DNA of 64,000 bases from Microseira wollei NIES-4236 (lineage in GTDB: Bacteria; Cyanobacteriota; Cyanobacteriia; Cyanobacteriales; Aerosakkonemataceae): NCBI RefSeq assembly GCF_020521235.1, contig NZ_BLAY01000003.1, positions 1-64,000 of the forward strand, in the 5' to 3' direction. The number at the start of each line of letters is the position of its first letter. Position 1 is the first letter of the stretch. Position numbers and translations under genes: made by a program. This document shows, in pieces, positions 16,876 to 25,495 of this stretch. The notes beneath the pieces were generated by a model that searched no databases, was not told where the DNA came from, and saw only the letters and a program-made list of their open reading frames with translations.

Positions 16876-18225
16876 CTACTGAAGCTTTATCCCCCGCATT
16901 GAATAATCCAACAATTCCATCGGGTGCATAATCGGAACTTGCCTACCTTGCAATTCCAAATGCTTGGTAATTTGCAACGTACAACCTGGATTTGCAGAGG
17001 CAATTAATTCTGCCCCAGTATTCAACAAATTCTCGACTTTCTGCTGTCCCAATTCTTCCGCAACTTCCGGTTGCAGCATGTTATAAACCCCTGCACTCCC
17101 ACAACATAAAGCCGCATCAATCGGTTCCCTCAACGTCACTCCCGGAATTTGTCGTAACAATTGACGCGGTTGCACGCTAATCTTTTGTCCGTGTAATAAG
17201 TGACAAGCATCTTGATAAACCATTGTCAGGGGTTTATCTGATAAAGGCGATAACTTAGCCGTTAATCCCACTAGGGCTAAAAATTCTTGAGCATCTTTAA
17301 CTTTCGCCGCGAATGCTTTAGCTTTTTCCCGATAATCTGGGTCATCTTCTAAGATGTGACCGTATTCTTTCAAAGTATGACCGCACCCCGCCGCATTGAT
17401 GATTACGTAATCAACCCCCGTAGCTTCAAAACTATCAATCATCTGCCTAGCTAAAGCTTGAGCTTGTGCTTTTTGTCCTTGGTGTTCCGGCAAAGCAGCA
17501 CAACAACCTTGCATTTTTGGCACGACAACTTCGCAACCATTCGCCGTTAAAACCCGCACCGTAGCATTATTAACCTTAGAAAAAAACAGCCGCTGCACGC
17601 ACCCTAAAATTACCCCAACTCGATAGCGTTTCTTCCCTTCTGCCGGGATAACTTCCGGCAAAGGTTCATAAAAAGCATCGAGGGGAATGGTTGGCAGAAT
17701 CGATTCCATTGCTGCCAACTGGGGAGATATTTTCTTAACTAATCCAGTTGCCCGAACTAACTTAGACAACCCCAACTTTTGATAAATTAACATTGGAGCT
17801 AACAAAACGCGCAAGCGATTCGGATAGGGAAACAAAGAAAAGATGAGTTTCCGATAAAACTTCTCCGGTAAACTGCGGGGATAATTCCGTTCAACTTGGG
17901 GACGAGTCGCCGCAATTAACTTATCGTACTGCACCCCAGAAGGACAAGTTGTAACACAAGCCAAACACCCCAAACAACTATCAAAATGTGGTGCCGTTCC
18001 TTCCCCAAGCGCCGCCTCCCCTTCATTAATTGCATCCATCAAATAAATCCGCCCTCTAGGCGAATCCATTTCCTTCCCAATCACCCGATAACTAGGACAA
18101 GTCGCAAGACAAAATCCACAATGAACGCAAGTATCAATCAACTTAGGATCTGGCGGACGATCCCCATCAAACCCACTCAAATTCTTATCCCCAGTAACCT
18201 TAACCTCATTCTCTGAAATTTGCAT
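16876..18225 (-). CDS. glcF: Glycolate oxidase iron-sulfur subunit GlcF
   Basis: 449 residues. Two ferredoxin-type 4Fe-4S sites lie near the N-terminus: Cys33-36-39-43 in CVHCGFCLATCP and Cys84-87-90-94 in CLGCLACVTTCP. They are followed by two CCG-type cysteine-rich domains (GCCAALPEHQG, AAGCGHTLKEYG, ALCCGSAGVYN). In the GlcDEF complex it passes electrons from flavin-oxidised glycolate to the respiratory quinone pool, part of photorespiration in cyanobacteria. It lies 81 bases downstream of glcE on the same strand, an operon with an HD-domain gene upstream. A glcD gene is not in the window. Confidence 0.93.
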   Translation of the reverse strand: MQISENEVKVTGDKNLSGFDGDRPPDPKLIDTCVHCGFCLATCPSYRVIGKEMDSPRGRIYLMDAINEGEAALGEGTAPHFDSCLGCLACVTTCPSGVQYDKLIAATRPQVERNYPRSLPEKFYRKLIFSLFPYPNRLRVLLAPMLIYQKLGLSKLVRATGLVKKISPQLAAMESILPTIPLDAFYEPLPEVIPAEGKKRYRVGVILGCVQRLFFSKVNNATVRVLTANGCEVVVPKMQGCCAALPEHQGQKAQAQALARQMIDSFEATGVDYVIINAAGCGHTLKEYGHILEDDPDYREKAKAFAAKVKDAQEFLALVGLTAKLSPLSDKPLTMVYQDACHLLHGQKISVQPRQLLRQIPGVTLREPIDAALCCGSAGVYNMLQPEVAEELGQQKVENLLNTGAELIASANPGCTLQITKHLELQGRQVPIMHPMELLDYSMRGIKLQ

Positions 18226-18306
18226 AGTCTCTTTCTTCCTCTTTCTTCGCGTCCTTTGCGTCTACCCTGCGGGAACCCGCTGCGCGTGTATCGCGGTTCA
18301 ATCTCT

Positions 18307-19620
18307 CTAAATCCCACCCACAAAACGATGAGGACTAAAAATCCCTTCCGGATCGAATTGCTGCTTAATTTTCCGCATTAAATCCAAAGCATTGCCACTG
18401 TAACCCCAGACATCAATTTCCTGCTTAAAAGCAACAGGCGCTTCCAAGACGGTGAGGAAACCGCTGTGGGATTGACAATGCGATCGCATCCGACCCAGCA
18501 CCTCCCCATCAGGGTTATCCAAGCGCAACACTCCCAACCCACTACCCGCGTGAATGAATGCGATCGCATCCCCAGAGGCAAGACTATCTACTAGGGTCAG
18601 AGTTGCGATCGCAGCTGTTGGTAACACTCCTATTTTGCAAGTAATTCTGCCATTTGTAGCAGATCCCTGCATTTGTTCTCCTAACTTCTGCCATAGATTA
18701 GACTCATCATTTCCCCCATAGGTACTACCTTTCAACCCCAGATGTTGACCCAGTTCCAAAATTCGGGCAGACTGTTCTTTAACACTCGCCTCTACACTTT
18801 GAAACCGAGTCACCAACGCCATTCCCTCACCCATTCCCAAGCGAGTCACTAACCCAGTTGATAGCAGATCAATTGCAGTGGTTGTTAAAGCAGAAGCGAG
18901 TAAAGTTTTAGCTGCCTGTGCAATATTATCTGCCGTACCCATTAACACCACCGTCTGCGATGCATCAGGTATAGGATAAACCCGAAACGTGACTTGAGAA
19001 ATAATTCCCAAAGTGCCATAAGATCCGGTAAATAACTTCATCAAATCGTATCCGGCAACATTTTTTACAACTCGTCCCCCCGCTTTAGCAATTTCACCAT
19101 CAAACCGCACAAAAGAAATTCCTAAAAGCATATCTCGCACCCCGCCATATCGCTGACGCAAAGAACCAGCATCCGCCGTCGCAACGATGCCGCCAAGGGT
19201 CGCATGTTGGGGATAAGCGGGGTCAAGGGCGAGAAATTGTCCTTCTTTGGCTAAAATTGCCTGAAGGTCGCCGAATTTCATCCCCGCTTCTGCGGTAACG
19301 GTTAAGTCGCCCACGGCGTGTTCTACCAGTCGGTTTAGTCCCGTGGTACTGACAACGAGATCGATATTCTTGGCGACACCCCCCCAACCTAGTTTGCTAC
19401 CGTTTCCTGTGGGTAAAATCTGCCAGCGCTTGCGGTAAGCACAGGCGACTACTTGTCCGAGTTCTTCCTGTGCGTCGGGATAGGCGATGCAGTCGGGTTG
19501 AGTTTCCGGGGTGACTGCTGTGGTAATCTTTTCTTGCCAATCGGTGTCTAGCTTTGAGATGCCAGAATTGCCGATAATGGGTTCTAGGGTTTGCGCGATC
19601 GCTTCGGTTTGCTGTATCAC
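18307..19620 (-). CDS. glcE: Glycolate oxidase FAD-binding subunit GlcE
   Basis: 437 residues with a PCMH-type FAD domain: QILPTGNGSKLGWGG holds the flavin pyrophosphate loop, HATLGGIVATADAGSLRQRYGG the second, and AKAGGRVVKNVAGYDLMKL the conserved stretch of GlcD/GlcE proteins. The C-terminus (QFDPEGIFSPHRFVGGI) matches GlcE. It is shorter than GlcD, as expected for the accessory flavin subunit. Start is GTG at 19620, only two bases after the stop of the HD-domain gene, indicating tight translational linkage. Works with GlcF (next gene) and a GlcD encoded elsewhere. Confidence 0.9.
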   Translation of the reverse strand: MIQQTEAIAQTLEPIIGNSGISKLDTDWQEKITTAVTPETQPDCIAYPDAQEELGQVVACAYRKRWQILPTGNGSKLGWGGVAKNIDLVVSTTGLNRLVEHAVGDLTVTAEAGMKFGDLQAILAKEGQFLALDPAYPQHATLGGIVATADAGSLRQRYGGVRDMLLGISFVRFDGEIAKAGGRVVKNVAGYDLMKLFTGSYGTLGIISQVTFRVYPIPDASQTVVLMGTADNIAQAAKTLLASALTTTAIDLLSTGLVTRLGMGEGMALVTRFQSVEASVKEQSARILELGQHLGLKGSTYGGNDESNLWQKLGEQMQGSATNGRITCKIGVLPTAAIATLTLVDSLASGDAIAFIHAGSGLGVLRLDNPDGEVLGRMRSHCQSHSGFLTVLEAPVAFKQEIDVWGYSGNALDLMRKIKQQFDPEGIFSPHRFVGGI

Positions 19621-19622
19621 TA

Positions 19623-20276
19623 TTACATTTTCTTAATGTTTACTGCTGATAAAGATTCTATTTCCGTTTGGATATTCTGTCGAGCCTTGATTTCTCTGGT
19701 GTCAAATATTTGAGCGGTGAAATATATTCTTTCGCGTTGTATAAATTTCTGCAATACCTGTATTCTGCCCAATCGATACTCTACCTCGGACAGCCAGGAA
19801 TATTCTTTTCTAATCCCCTGATTATAAATATGATACTCGGACGAAGATGCCCCTAATATAGATAAGTCTGCATCCAAGAATATATGAGTATCAATATCAT
19901 TGTCTGTTGCTTGATGGGTTTGACTTGCTAATATTATTTTAGTAACTTTCTCTCTAGTTGAAAATGGAATTTTTATGATTTTTAGGATATTAGTTGCATA
20001 TTCAGCACTTTTTTCTTCATTATCCTTGGCTTTCGGGTCGTAGATAATATCGTGAAACCAGGCAGCAAATTCGAGTGCGGCAGGGTTTTCGGCCTGCGGG
20101 CGCATCTCGTCAATTATCTGCAAAACTTGTAAAATATGCGTCAAGTTGTGATAATGTCTGTCAGCGCTGGAATAAGCGGAGGCTATGTCAGTAAATATTT
20201 CCTGGCTAATAACTGGATTAACACCGAAAGGTGCGAGTAGGGAATGAAATTTTGTGGATGCGATCGCTGCATACAT
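19623..20276 (-). CDS. HD-domain phosphohydrolase (COG4339 type)
   Basis: 217 residues from the ATG at 20276, which begins [18 protein letters not shown]; a longer frame reaches back into msrA and is unlikely. The HD metal-binding pattern is present: a first His in [13 protein letters not shown], the HD pair in [24 protein letters not shown], and a late Asp in [11 protein letters not shown]. It belongs to the predicted metal-dependent HD phosphohydrolases of COG4339; the nucleotide or other substrate is unknown. It ends two bases before glcE, so it is the first gene of an HD-glcE-glcF operon, and is divergent from msrA across 64 bases. Confidence 0.85.
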   Translation of the reverse strand: MYAAIASTKFHSLLAPFGVNPVISQEIFTDIASAYSSADRHYHNLTHILQVLQIIDEMRPQAENPAALEFAAWFHDIIYDPKAKDNEEKSAEYATNILKIIKIPFSTREKVTKIILASQTHQATDNDIDTHIFLDADLSILGASSSEYHIYNQGIRKEYSWLSEVEYRLGRIQVLQKFIQRERIYFTAQIFDTREIKARQNIQTEIESLSAVNIKKM

Positions 20277-20340
20277 AACTAATATTGCATTCTTTTTGTC
20301 ACAGCCATACAATTTGTATTCAGGAAAAACACAGGGCAAT

Positions 20341-20811
20341 ATGGAAAAAGCTACCTTTGCTGCGGGTTGTTTTTGGGGTGTGGAAGACACCTTTCGGAAA
20401 GTCAAAGGCGTAATTTCGACTTGCGTTGGCTATACAGGCGGACATTGGCCTCATCCATGCTATTTAGATGTATGTGCTAGGGTAACTGGTCATGCCGAGT
20501 CGGTGCAAGTGGAATATGACCCTACTTTAGTCAGTTATGAACAACTTTTAGCAGTCTTTTGGAGTTCTCACGACCCGACGCAATTAAATCGACAAGGGCC
20601 AGACCGAGGCGAACAATATCGCTCTGTTATCTTTTACCACAATTTGGAGCAAGAGGCGGCTGCTAGAAAATCGAAGCAAACCTTGCAAAAATCAGGAAAA
20701 TATGATAAGGATATTGTCACAGAAATTAAACCCGCCAACGAGTTCTATTTAGCCGAGGAATATCACCAACAGTATTTTGAAAAGAAACGACGCAAGTCAG
20801 AAATGCTGTAA
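20341..20811 (+). CDS. msrA: Peptide methionine-S-sulfoxide reductase MsrA
   Basis: 156 residues from ATG 20341. The N-terminal [13 protein letters not shown] carries the catalytic cysteine of the GCFWG motif; [15 protein letters not shown] and [12 protein letters not shown] are the next conserved blocks; the C-terminal [12 protein letters not shown] is the usual MsrA end. It reduces methionine-S-sulfoxide in oxidised proteins using thioredoxin. Start choice: the upstream in-frame ATG at 20254 would add 29 residues unlike MsrA and overlap the divergent HD gene. A strong hairpin follows the stop codon. Confidence 0.94.
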   Translation: MEKATFAAGCFWGVEDTFRKVKGVISTCVGYTGGHWPHPCYLDVCARVTGHAESVQVEYDPTLVSYEQLLAVFWSSHDPTQLNRQGPDRGEQYRSVIFYHNLEQEAAARKSKQTLQKSGKYDKDIVTEIKPANEFYLAEEYHQQYFEKKRRKSEML

Positions 20812-20820
20812 ACTGATTTC

Positions 20821-20867
20821 AAAAACCCGGTTTTTATTCCTGGTAACTCAAATAAACCGGGTTTTTT
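20821..20867 (+). terminator. Terminator-like hairpin after msrA
   Basis: AAAAACCCGGTTTTTA and AATAAACCGGGTTTTTT pair across a 15-base loop, followed by T-rich sequence, ten bases after the msrA stop. It belongs to the AAACCCGGTTT repeat family and would suit intrinsic termination between msrA and the MFS gene. Confidence 0.68.
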
Positions 20868-20900
20868 AGTCTGTTATTTAACCAATCTGCTGACCAAGTT

Positions 20901-22088
20901 ATGAGCCGGACTTTCTGGATTACCCTTTTCATCGCCTTTGCGAATTCGCTCTCGTTTACGATTCTCATCCCGATTCTTTACTTGTATGGTCGGCAGTTTG
21001 GATTGAACGATTTCCAAACAAGTCTCTTATTTGCTACCTATGCAGGTTCTCAGTTTTTTGCTACGCCAGTGATTGGCAAGCTTTCCGATCGCTTTGGACG
21101 CAAGCCGCTGCTAATTATCAGTTTAACTGGAACTGTTATTGCTAATTTCCTCGCCGGAACCGCTAGCCACGCTAGCATGTTATTTTTTGCCCGCTTTCTT
21201 GATGGTATAACGGGTGGAAATATTTCCGTTGCTCAGGCGATTATTTCAGATATTACTCCACCTGAAGGGCGTGCCAGAGCGTTTGGAATGTTTGGTGCAG
21301 TAACTTTTGGGTTAGGATTTGTGGTAGGGCCAGCTGTGAGTTTATTAGCGCAGCAGTTTTCCTTGGGAACAGGTTTTTTGGTATCGAGCGCGATCGCATC
21401 CATCGCCTTGCTCGCCACTATTACCAACCTTCCCGAAACTTTACGCACAAAAGCCGATAAAGCCAGGAATATATTCGACCTCGGTTTAGGTAATTTGATT
21501 ACTGGATTGGTAATGCCAAAAGTGGGAATTATGTTAATTATTAACTTCCTCATCGGCACTACTTTTACAATTTTTACCTTCGCCTTTCAGCCGTATTATA
21601 TCCAAGTACTCGGTCAGAACAGCACCTCGCTGACGCTTTTATTTATCACATTTGGAACCCTATCCGTTGCGATGCAGGTCAAAGGTATTGCTCTATTAAC
21701 CGACCGGATCAGTTTAGTGAATATTTTATTTTTGGGTTTATCCGTTCGCAGCTTATCGTTTCTATTGATGCCAGCCGTTCCAAACATCGTTTACTTTGCG
21801 ATCGTGAGCAGTGTTTTTGCCTTATTTAATGCCTTGGTACAACCGATGGTTTCTACGCTAATTTCCCTTAATGCTAAACCAGAAGCTCAAGGAACTGTAA
21901 TGGGTTTGAATGCTTCCTATCTGAATGTTTCTAACGCTTTTGGCCCGATTATTGCTGGAATTATTGTCAATCAAACCAATCCGATTACCTATAGTTATCC
22001 CCTGTATTTGGCGGGGGCGCTGACTTTTTCAGTGTTGTTGTTTGCGATCGCAACTCGCCGTCAGTACGCACCTATCCCGACTTCCTGA
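20901..22088 (+). CDS. Major facilitator superfamily transporter
   Basis: 395 residues, 12 predicted membrane helices. Loop 2-3 carries the MFS motif A, GKLSDRFGRKPLL (about 61-73). The fifth helix region has FGLGFVVGPAVSLLA, resembling the drug-antiporter motif C of the 12-TM DHA1/TetA family. The likely role is proton-coupled export of a small molecule at the cytoplasmic membrane; the substrate cannot be told. It stands alone with a hairpin upstream and the 67-bp repeat array downstream. No regulator is adjacent. Confidence 0.87.
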   Translation: MSRTFWITLFIAFANSLSFTILIPILYLYGRQFGLNDFQTSLLFATYAGSQFFATPVIGKLSDRFGRKPLLIISLTGTVIANFLAGTASHASMLFFARFLDGITGGNISVAQAIISDITPPEGRARAFGMFGAVTFGLGFVVGPAVSLLAQQFSLGTGFLVSSAIASIALLATITNLPETLRTKADKARNIFDLGLGNLITGLVMPKVGIMLIINFLIGTTFTIFTFAFQPYYIQVLGQNSTSLTLLFITFGTLSVAMQVKGIALLTDRISLVNILFLGLSVRSLSFLLMPAVPNIVYFAIVSSVFALFNALVQPMVSTLISLNAKPEAQGTVMGLNASYLNVSNAFGPIIAGIIVNQTNPITYSYPLYLAGALTFSVLLFAIATRRQYAPIPTS

Positions 22089-22227
22089 CGAACGTTGCGA
22101 TCGCTTATAAGCTGATATGCCTTCAAGTTGCATAATGCAGATTGCCCCAAAGACGCGGTGACGCGGTGACGGGGAGACGCGGTGATGCAAATTAAATGAC
22201 GATTAGCTTATCAATTCTCTAAAATCT

Positions 22228-22636
22228 GATCCCCCCTAACCCCCCTTCCAAAGGGGGGAACCGGAATTAAAGTCCCCCTTTACCCCCCTTCCAAAGGGGG
22301 GAACCCGTATTAAAGTCCCCCTTGAGAAGGGGGATTTAGGGGGATCTGCTTCGAGTTAAGCGATCTACCCCCCCAATTAAAGTCCCCCTTTGCAAGGGGG
22401 ATTTAGGGGGATCTGCTTCGAGTTAAGCGATGTACCGCCGCAATTAAAGTCCCCCTTTGCAAGGGGGATTTAGGGGGATCTGCTTCGAGTTAAGCGATCT
22501 ACCGCCGCAATTAAAGTCCCCCTTTGGAAGGGGGATTTAGGGGGATCTGCTTCCGGTTAAGCGATCTACCGCCGCAATTAAAGTCCCCCTTGAGAAGGGG
22601 GATTTAGGGGGATCTGCTTCGAGTTAAGCGATCGCA
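22228..22636. repeat. 67-bp tandem array with inner hairpins
   Basis: Five units start at the AGTCCCCC words at 22314, 22381, 22448, 22515 and 22582, each exactly 67 bases apart. Each contains AGTCCCCCTT..AAGGGGGATTTAGGGGGAT, then CTGCTTCGAGTTAAGCGAT and a short linker. The loop between arms varies (GAG, GC, GG). Two half-size units with AACCCCCCTTCCAAAGGGGGG precede them from 22228. The array ends about 50 bases from the IS607 element. Just before it, 22160-22190 holds a GACGCGGTGACG-type short repeat. No gene is present in 22089-22688. Confidence 0.85.
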
Positions 22637-22688
22637 CCAACAGCAATCTACCGGCTGATGTTAATATAGTTCCATTTGGGATAGACAA

Positions 22689-24011
22689 TCATAGACAAGG
22701 CGATTGACTTCCTACTTTGGCTAGTAGCAACGCTCGTGCAGAACCATATTGTGATGGGAACACGGGCGTTATCCGCCTCGGATGCACTACCAAGCACCCT
22801 CTATCCCTCGCTAACATTGACTTGAGACAGTCGAATGAGGTAGGGATTACTTTTCGTCCGATATTGAATGCTCCATTCACATCGGCATGAATCAGTGAAC
22901 CATCAGATGCTGTATACCAGCTACGCTTGACCCGCCTGCCTCTGAAGGCGGGTTTTTGTTTTGTGTCAGGTGTATAGGTTGGGATGGTATCCCAATCCAA
23001 AAACGAAGACTTGCTGGTGTAGGATTCTTCGCCCACGCTGACGGTGATTCCAACAGCCTCTAATTTATAAGTTAGAATCTCGATGAATCTTGCATGTGGT
23101 ATTTGTACAAACTTTTGGTTGGTTTTTTTTCCTAAATTAATGCTGGTTTTCCATTGGTCATTTTTGCCAATGGCGACCTGAGTTACCCCTAGAGTAAGAA
23201 ACTCATTGCAAATCATCCGAGTACATTGGTGTAGATACGAGTCAACGAAGTTGTTTCGATTTCTAACAAGGTTCTGGATTCTTTGTGATGTTCCTGTCTT
23301 GATAAATCCTTTAAACTTGGCTACCTGTTTGTTGTAGTACTGGTTAACGCTTTTTAATGGCTTGCCATTAACGGCAATAGGTTGAATCCTGGGGTCGTTA
23401 AAGACAATTGTTGCGAGGTTATCCAAGCCAATATCGATAGCGGCTGCCAGTTCAGGATTAAGGCTACAGAAGTATTGACCTCCAGAATGATCTTCATAAA
23501 CCACCTCAATAACGAAGCACCCTATTTTGGGTACTATTCTCACTTCACAGAGATTGTCGTATTTGAGTCCCTGCTTAACGGGTAGAACAATCGGAGACAT
23601 AGAAGGGACGAGCCGACATGAGTTAAATTCTCTTTTGCTAATGGCTTGGATATTGAATTTAACCAGATTTCTCCCTTCTATATAATTCGGAATTCTTGGT
23701 TTTCCTGTAAACTTCGACGGTTCTTTGTTGTAGGCTTCTAGGGCTTTGAAGTGATTTGTCCATGTATCAGCACACTGCTGTAGAACTAACTGAGCCACCT
23801 TAGCTGGCATTGCCTTGTAGCTCTCCGATTTCTGGAACAATTTATCCAGTTTCGATTGATACAAGTAGCCATGTCCGTAGAGATAGCTCTGTCTTTGACT
23901 GTACTGTGCTGTATTAAATAGTTTACGAGACCTGTTGGTTATTTCGTCACAGTAATTGAACCATTGGTGGTCTTTCTTGATTATATGCCTTTCAACTCGT
24001 TTCGTCGTCAT
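22689..24011 (-). CDS. tnpB: TnpB, RNA-guided nuclease of an IS607 element
   Basis: 440 residues from ATG 24011 (a GTG one codon earlier is possible). The RuvC-like catalytic residues are all present: Asp in AIDIGLDN, Glu in VGEESYTSKSS, and Asp in HADVNGAFNIGRK. Where many TnpB proteins have a CxxC zinc ribbon between RuvC-II and III, this one has SFLDWDTIPTY and RRVKRSWYTASDG with no cysteines, as in other IS607-type cyanobacterial TnpBs. The N-terminal helical REC-like part is complete. TnpB cuts DNA guided by an RNA from the element's 3' end. It appears intact although its tnpA partner is broken. Confidence 0.9.
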   Translation of the reverse strand: MTTKRVERHIIKKDHQWFNYCDEITNRSRKLFNTAQYSQRQSYLYGHGYLYQSKLDKLFQKSESYKAMPAKVAQLVLQQCADTWTNHFKALEAYNKEPSKFTGKPRIPNYIEGRNLVKFNIQAISKREFNSCRLVPSMSPIVLPVKQGLKYDNLCEVRIVPKIGCFVIEVVYEDHSGGQYFCSLNPELAAAIDIGLDNLATIVFNDPRIQPIAVNGKPLKSVNQYYNKQVAKFKGFIKTGTSQRIQNLVRNRNNFVDSYLHQCTRMICNEFLTLGVTQVAIGKNDQWKTSINLGKKTNQKFVQIPHARFIEILTYKLEAVGITVSVGEESYTSKSSFLDWDTIPTYTPDTKQKPAFRGRRVKRSWYTASDGSLIHADVNGAFNIGRKVIPTSFDCLKSMLARDRGCLVVHPRRITPVFPSQYGSARALLLAKVGSQSPCL

Positions 24012-24600
24012 CACCCCCTTGTAATTGCTTGATTATTGTCTCAGTTTTTCGTTTGGCCCTCCTTTGTCCATACAGTCTAGCAGAGAAAGAAGTAATACTT
24101 GAAATCAAGTCCTGCATCAATTCATCTCTTCCGTTTTCTGCCTAGTTGACAATTTCTAATGCTACTCCGCAACGATTTAACAGAACATCTAGATAATGTG
24201 TTCCAAATCTTGCTAATCTGTCTTTGTGTTCGACAATTAAGATGTCGTAGTCGGATGATATTAGCAAAGTTTCTAGCTTCTTTCGATTGTCATTCAATCC
24301 ACTACCAACTTCTTTGACGACTCGAACAATTTTGTAACCTTTCGCCATTGCGTACTGTGTTAATCGTTCGGCTTGGCGGTCTAGGTTGCTACGATTCTCG
24401 GACGAGGAGACTCTCGCATAAATTGCGGCTTTGTCTTTCCTTGATACAGTTAATGGCGCCAGATTGAAATCGACAATCACCATTCCCGTCTCGGTCTGCC
24501 TCGCCGGGTGTGGGAGTTTGCCGCTTTTCCACCAGCGCCATGCTGTTTTGTAACTAATTCCCAGGTGTTTGGCATAGTCAGGTAGTTTCATGCCTGTCAT
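23992..24600 (-). pseudogene. tnpA: IS607 TnpA serine recombinase, broken by an in-frame amber codon
   Basis: The first 152 codons (24600 to 24145) encode a MerR-like helix-turn-helix (LPDYAKHLGISYKTAWRWW) followed by a resolvase domain with the catalytic serine in YARVSSSENRSNLDRQ and a conserved EHKDRLARFG. A TAG at 24142-24144 then stops it. Reading through, the same frame continues for about 49 codons (AENGRDELMQDLIS, a basic YGQRRAKRKTE segment and QLQGGDDDE) to a TGA at 23992-23994, inside the start of tnpB. That restores about 202 residues, the usual IS607 TnpA length. One CAG-to-TAG change explains it. Confidence 0.85.
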
Positions 24601-24626
24601 TATACGGTATACCTGGCTATCAATGT

Positions 24627-24869
24627 CTATAGTTTGAGTGAAGTTTTACCATACCGAGTCAAAATCCGAATTATCTCACCTTGGATCGGAGAGGGTAAGG
24701 GTGGACTCCATGCAGCGACTTCTGCAAAACGAACTACATGCAAGTGGTGGACAACGCTATTAACTGCAAAAGGAACACCGCAAGCAAGCAGGCGCACGGG
24801 TGTCTTCCCCTCCGGTATTTCCAGAATGGGTGCTTTGAGTAATTCCGCAACCGAACGTTGCTCTATCAT
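24627..24869 (-). CDS. Small conserved cyanobacterial protein of unknown function
   Basis: 80 residues from ATG 24869, beginning MIEQRSVAELLKAP, with PVRLLACGVPFAVNSVVHH and AEVAAWSPPLPSP in the middle and ending RYGKTSLKL. I recognise the style of short cyanobacterial hypothetical proteins, but no fold or function. There is no signal peptide; one cysteine and a His-His pair are visible. The in-frame ATG at 24914 would add 15 residues and has no better ribosome site. The IS607 element begins directly after its stop codon, so the extreme C-terminus could have been altered by the insertion. Confidence 0.6.
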   Translation of the reverse strand: MIEQRSVAELLKAPILEIPEGKTPVRLLACGVPFAVNSVVHHLHVVRFAEVAAWSPPLPSPIQGEIIRILTRYGKTSLKL

Positions 24870-25094
24870 AGAGTTACTACCTTTTTTTATGGGTATCTGA
24901 GCGATCGCTCTCAAGTTTTCCAGGCTAGAGGGGGCGATCGCTTTGTCATGTCTGCATTCAATCTATTCTGACTACAGTCGTTTGTCTACTCAATACGCTA
25001 AATAAATAGCATTCGACGCTAATTAAGGAAAAATATAGATGTGAAGTGATAGCATCGGCCTTGCAGCACTAATGGATATCGATTGAGTACTGGA

Positions 25095-25316
25095 GTGACG
25101 ATCCGCTGGAAATTAGCAGTAGTAATGGCTGAACGCAACATTAGTAACAAGGAACTGGCTGCCCTAATTGGGATGCATCCGACCTCTGTTTCTCGGCTAA
25201 AGACTCGTCGTACCTTCCCCAAAATTGACGAAGATACCCTGAGTGCGCTTTGCAAAGCGCTAAAGTGTCAGCCAGGAGACTTAATGGTGTACGAAGAAGA
25301 TCAAGCGGATGGATAG
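25095..25316 (+). CDS. Small XRE-family DNA-binding protein
   Basis: 73 residues from GTG 25095 (TTG 25083 is in frame and adds four). It is nearly all a helix-turn-helix: WKLAVVMAERNISNKELAALIGMHPTSVSRLK, then DEDTLSALCKALKCQPGDLM, the layout of YozG/Cro-like single-domain regulators. A short acidic tail follows. It would bind DNA as a dimer; its target is unknown. The tandem AAACCCGGTTT hairpins directly downstream probably end its transcript. No partner toxin is adjacent. Confidence 0.8.
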   Translation: MTIRWKLAVVMAERNISNKELAALIGMHPTSVSRLKTRRTFPKIDEDTLSALCKALKCQPGDLMVYEEDQADG

Positions 25317-25327
25317 CTGGTAGTTCA

Positions 25328-25402
25328 AGAAACCCGGTTTTTCTCAAAAACCGGGTTTCTGGGTCAGCAAGAAACCCGGTTTTTCTCAAAAACCGGGTTT
25401 CT
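25328..25402. repeat. Two tandem AAACCCGGTTT hairpins
   Basis: Identical inverted repeats at 25328-25360 and 25370-25402 (AGAAACCCGGTTTTTCTC..), separated by nine bases. Each alone can form a 14-bp stem with a three-base loop; together they can also pair with each other. They follow the XRE gene by about a dozen bases. Confidence 0.82.
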
Positions 25403-25495
25403 GAGTCAGGCGATCGCTCAATTGCCCCTTACTTAGAAAAACTTCATATAATTAAGTATAAATACACATTCAACCCAAAAAGGTTGGTGCTAGCC

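Larger units (their letters stand above)
22640..24615 (-). mobile_element. IS607-family insertion sequence
   Basis: Pairs a serine-recombinase tnpA (broken) with tnpB on the minus strand, overlapping by about 20 bases, which is the IS607 arrangement. IS607 elements lack terminal inverted repeats and target duplications, so the ends given are approximate. The sequence beyond the tnpB stop (about 22640-22690) would hold the right end and the guide RNA scaffold, as known for TnpB systems. The left end lies within the 26-base gap before the 80-residue gene ending at 24627. Confidence 0.75.

Noticed and set aside
20254-20340. An upstream ATG that would extend MsrA by 29 residues.
   Set aside because: The extension is unlike MsrA and overlaps the divergent HD gene; ATG 20341 begins right before the GCFWG motif.
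22228-22636. The regular repeats at first look like a CRISPR array.
   Set aside because: The whole 67-bp unit repeats, with no unique spacers, and no cas gene lies nearby.
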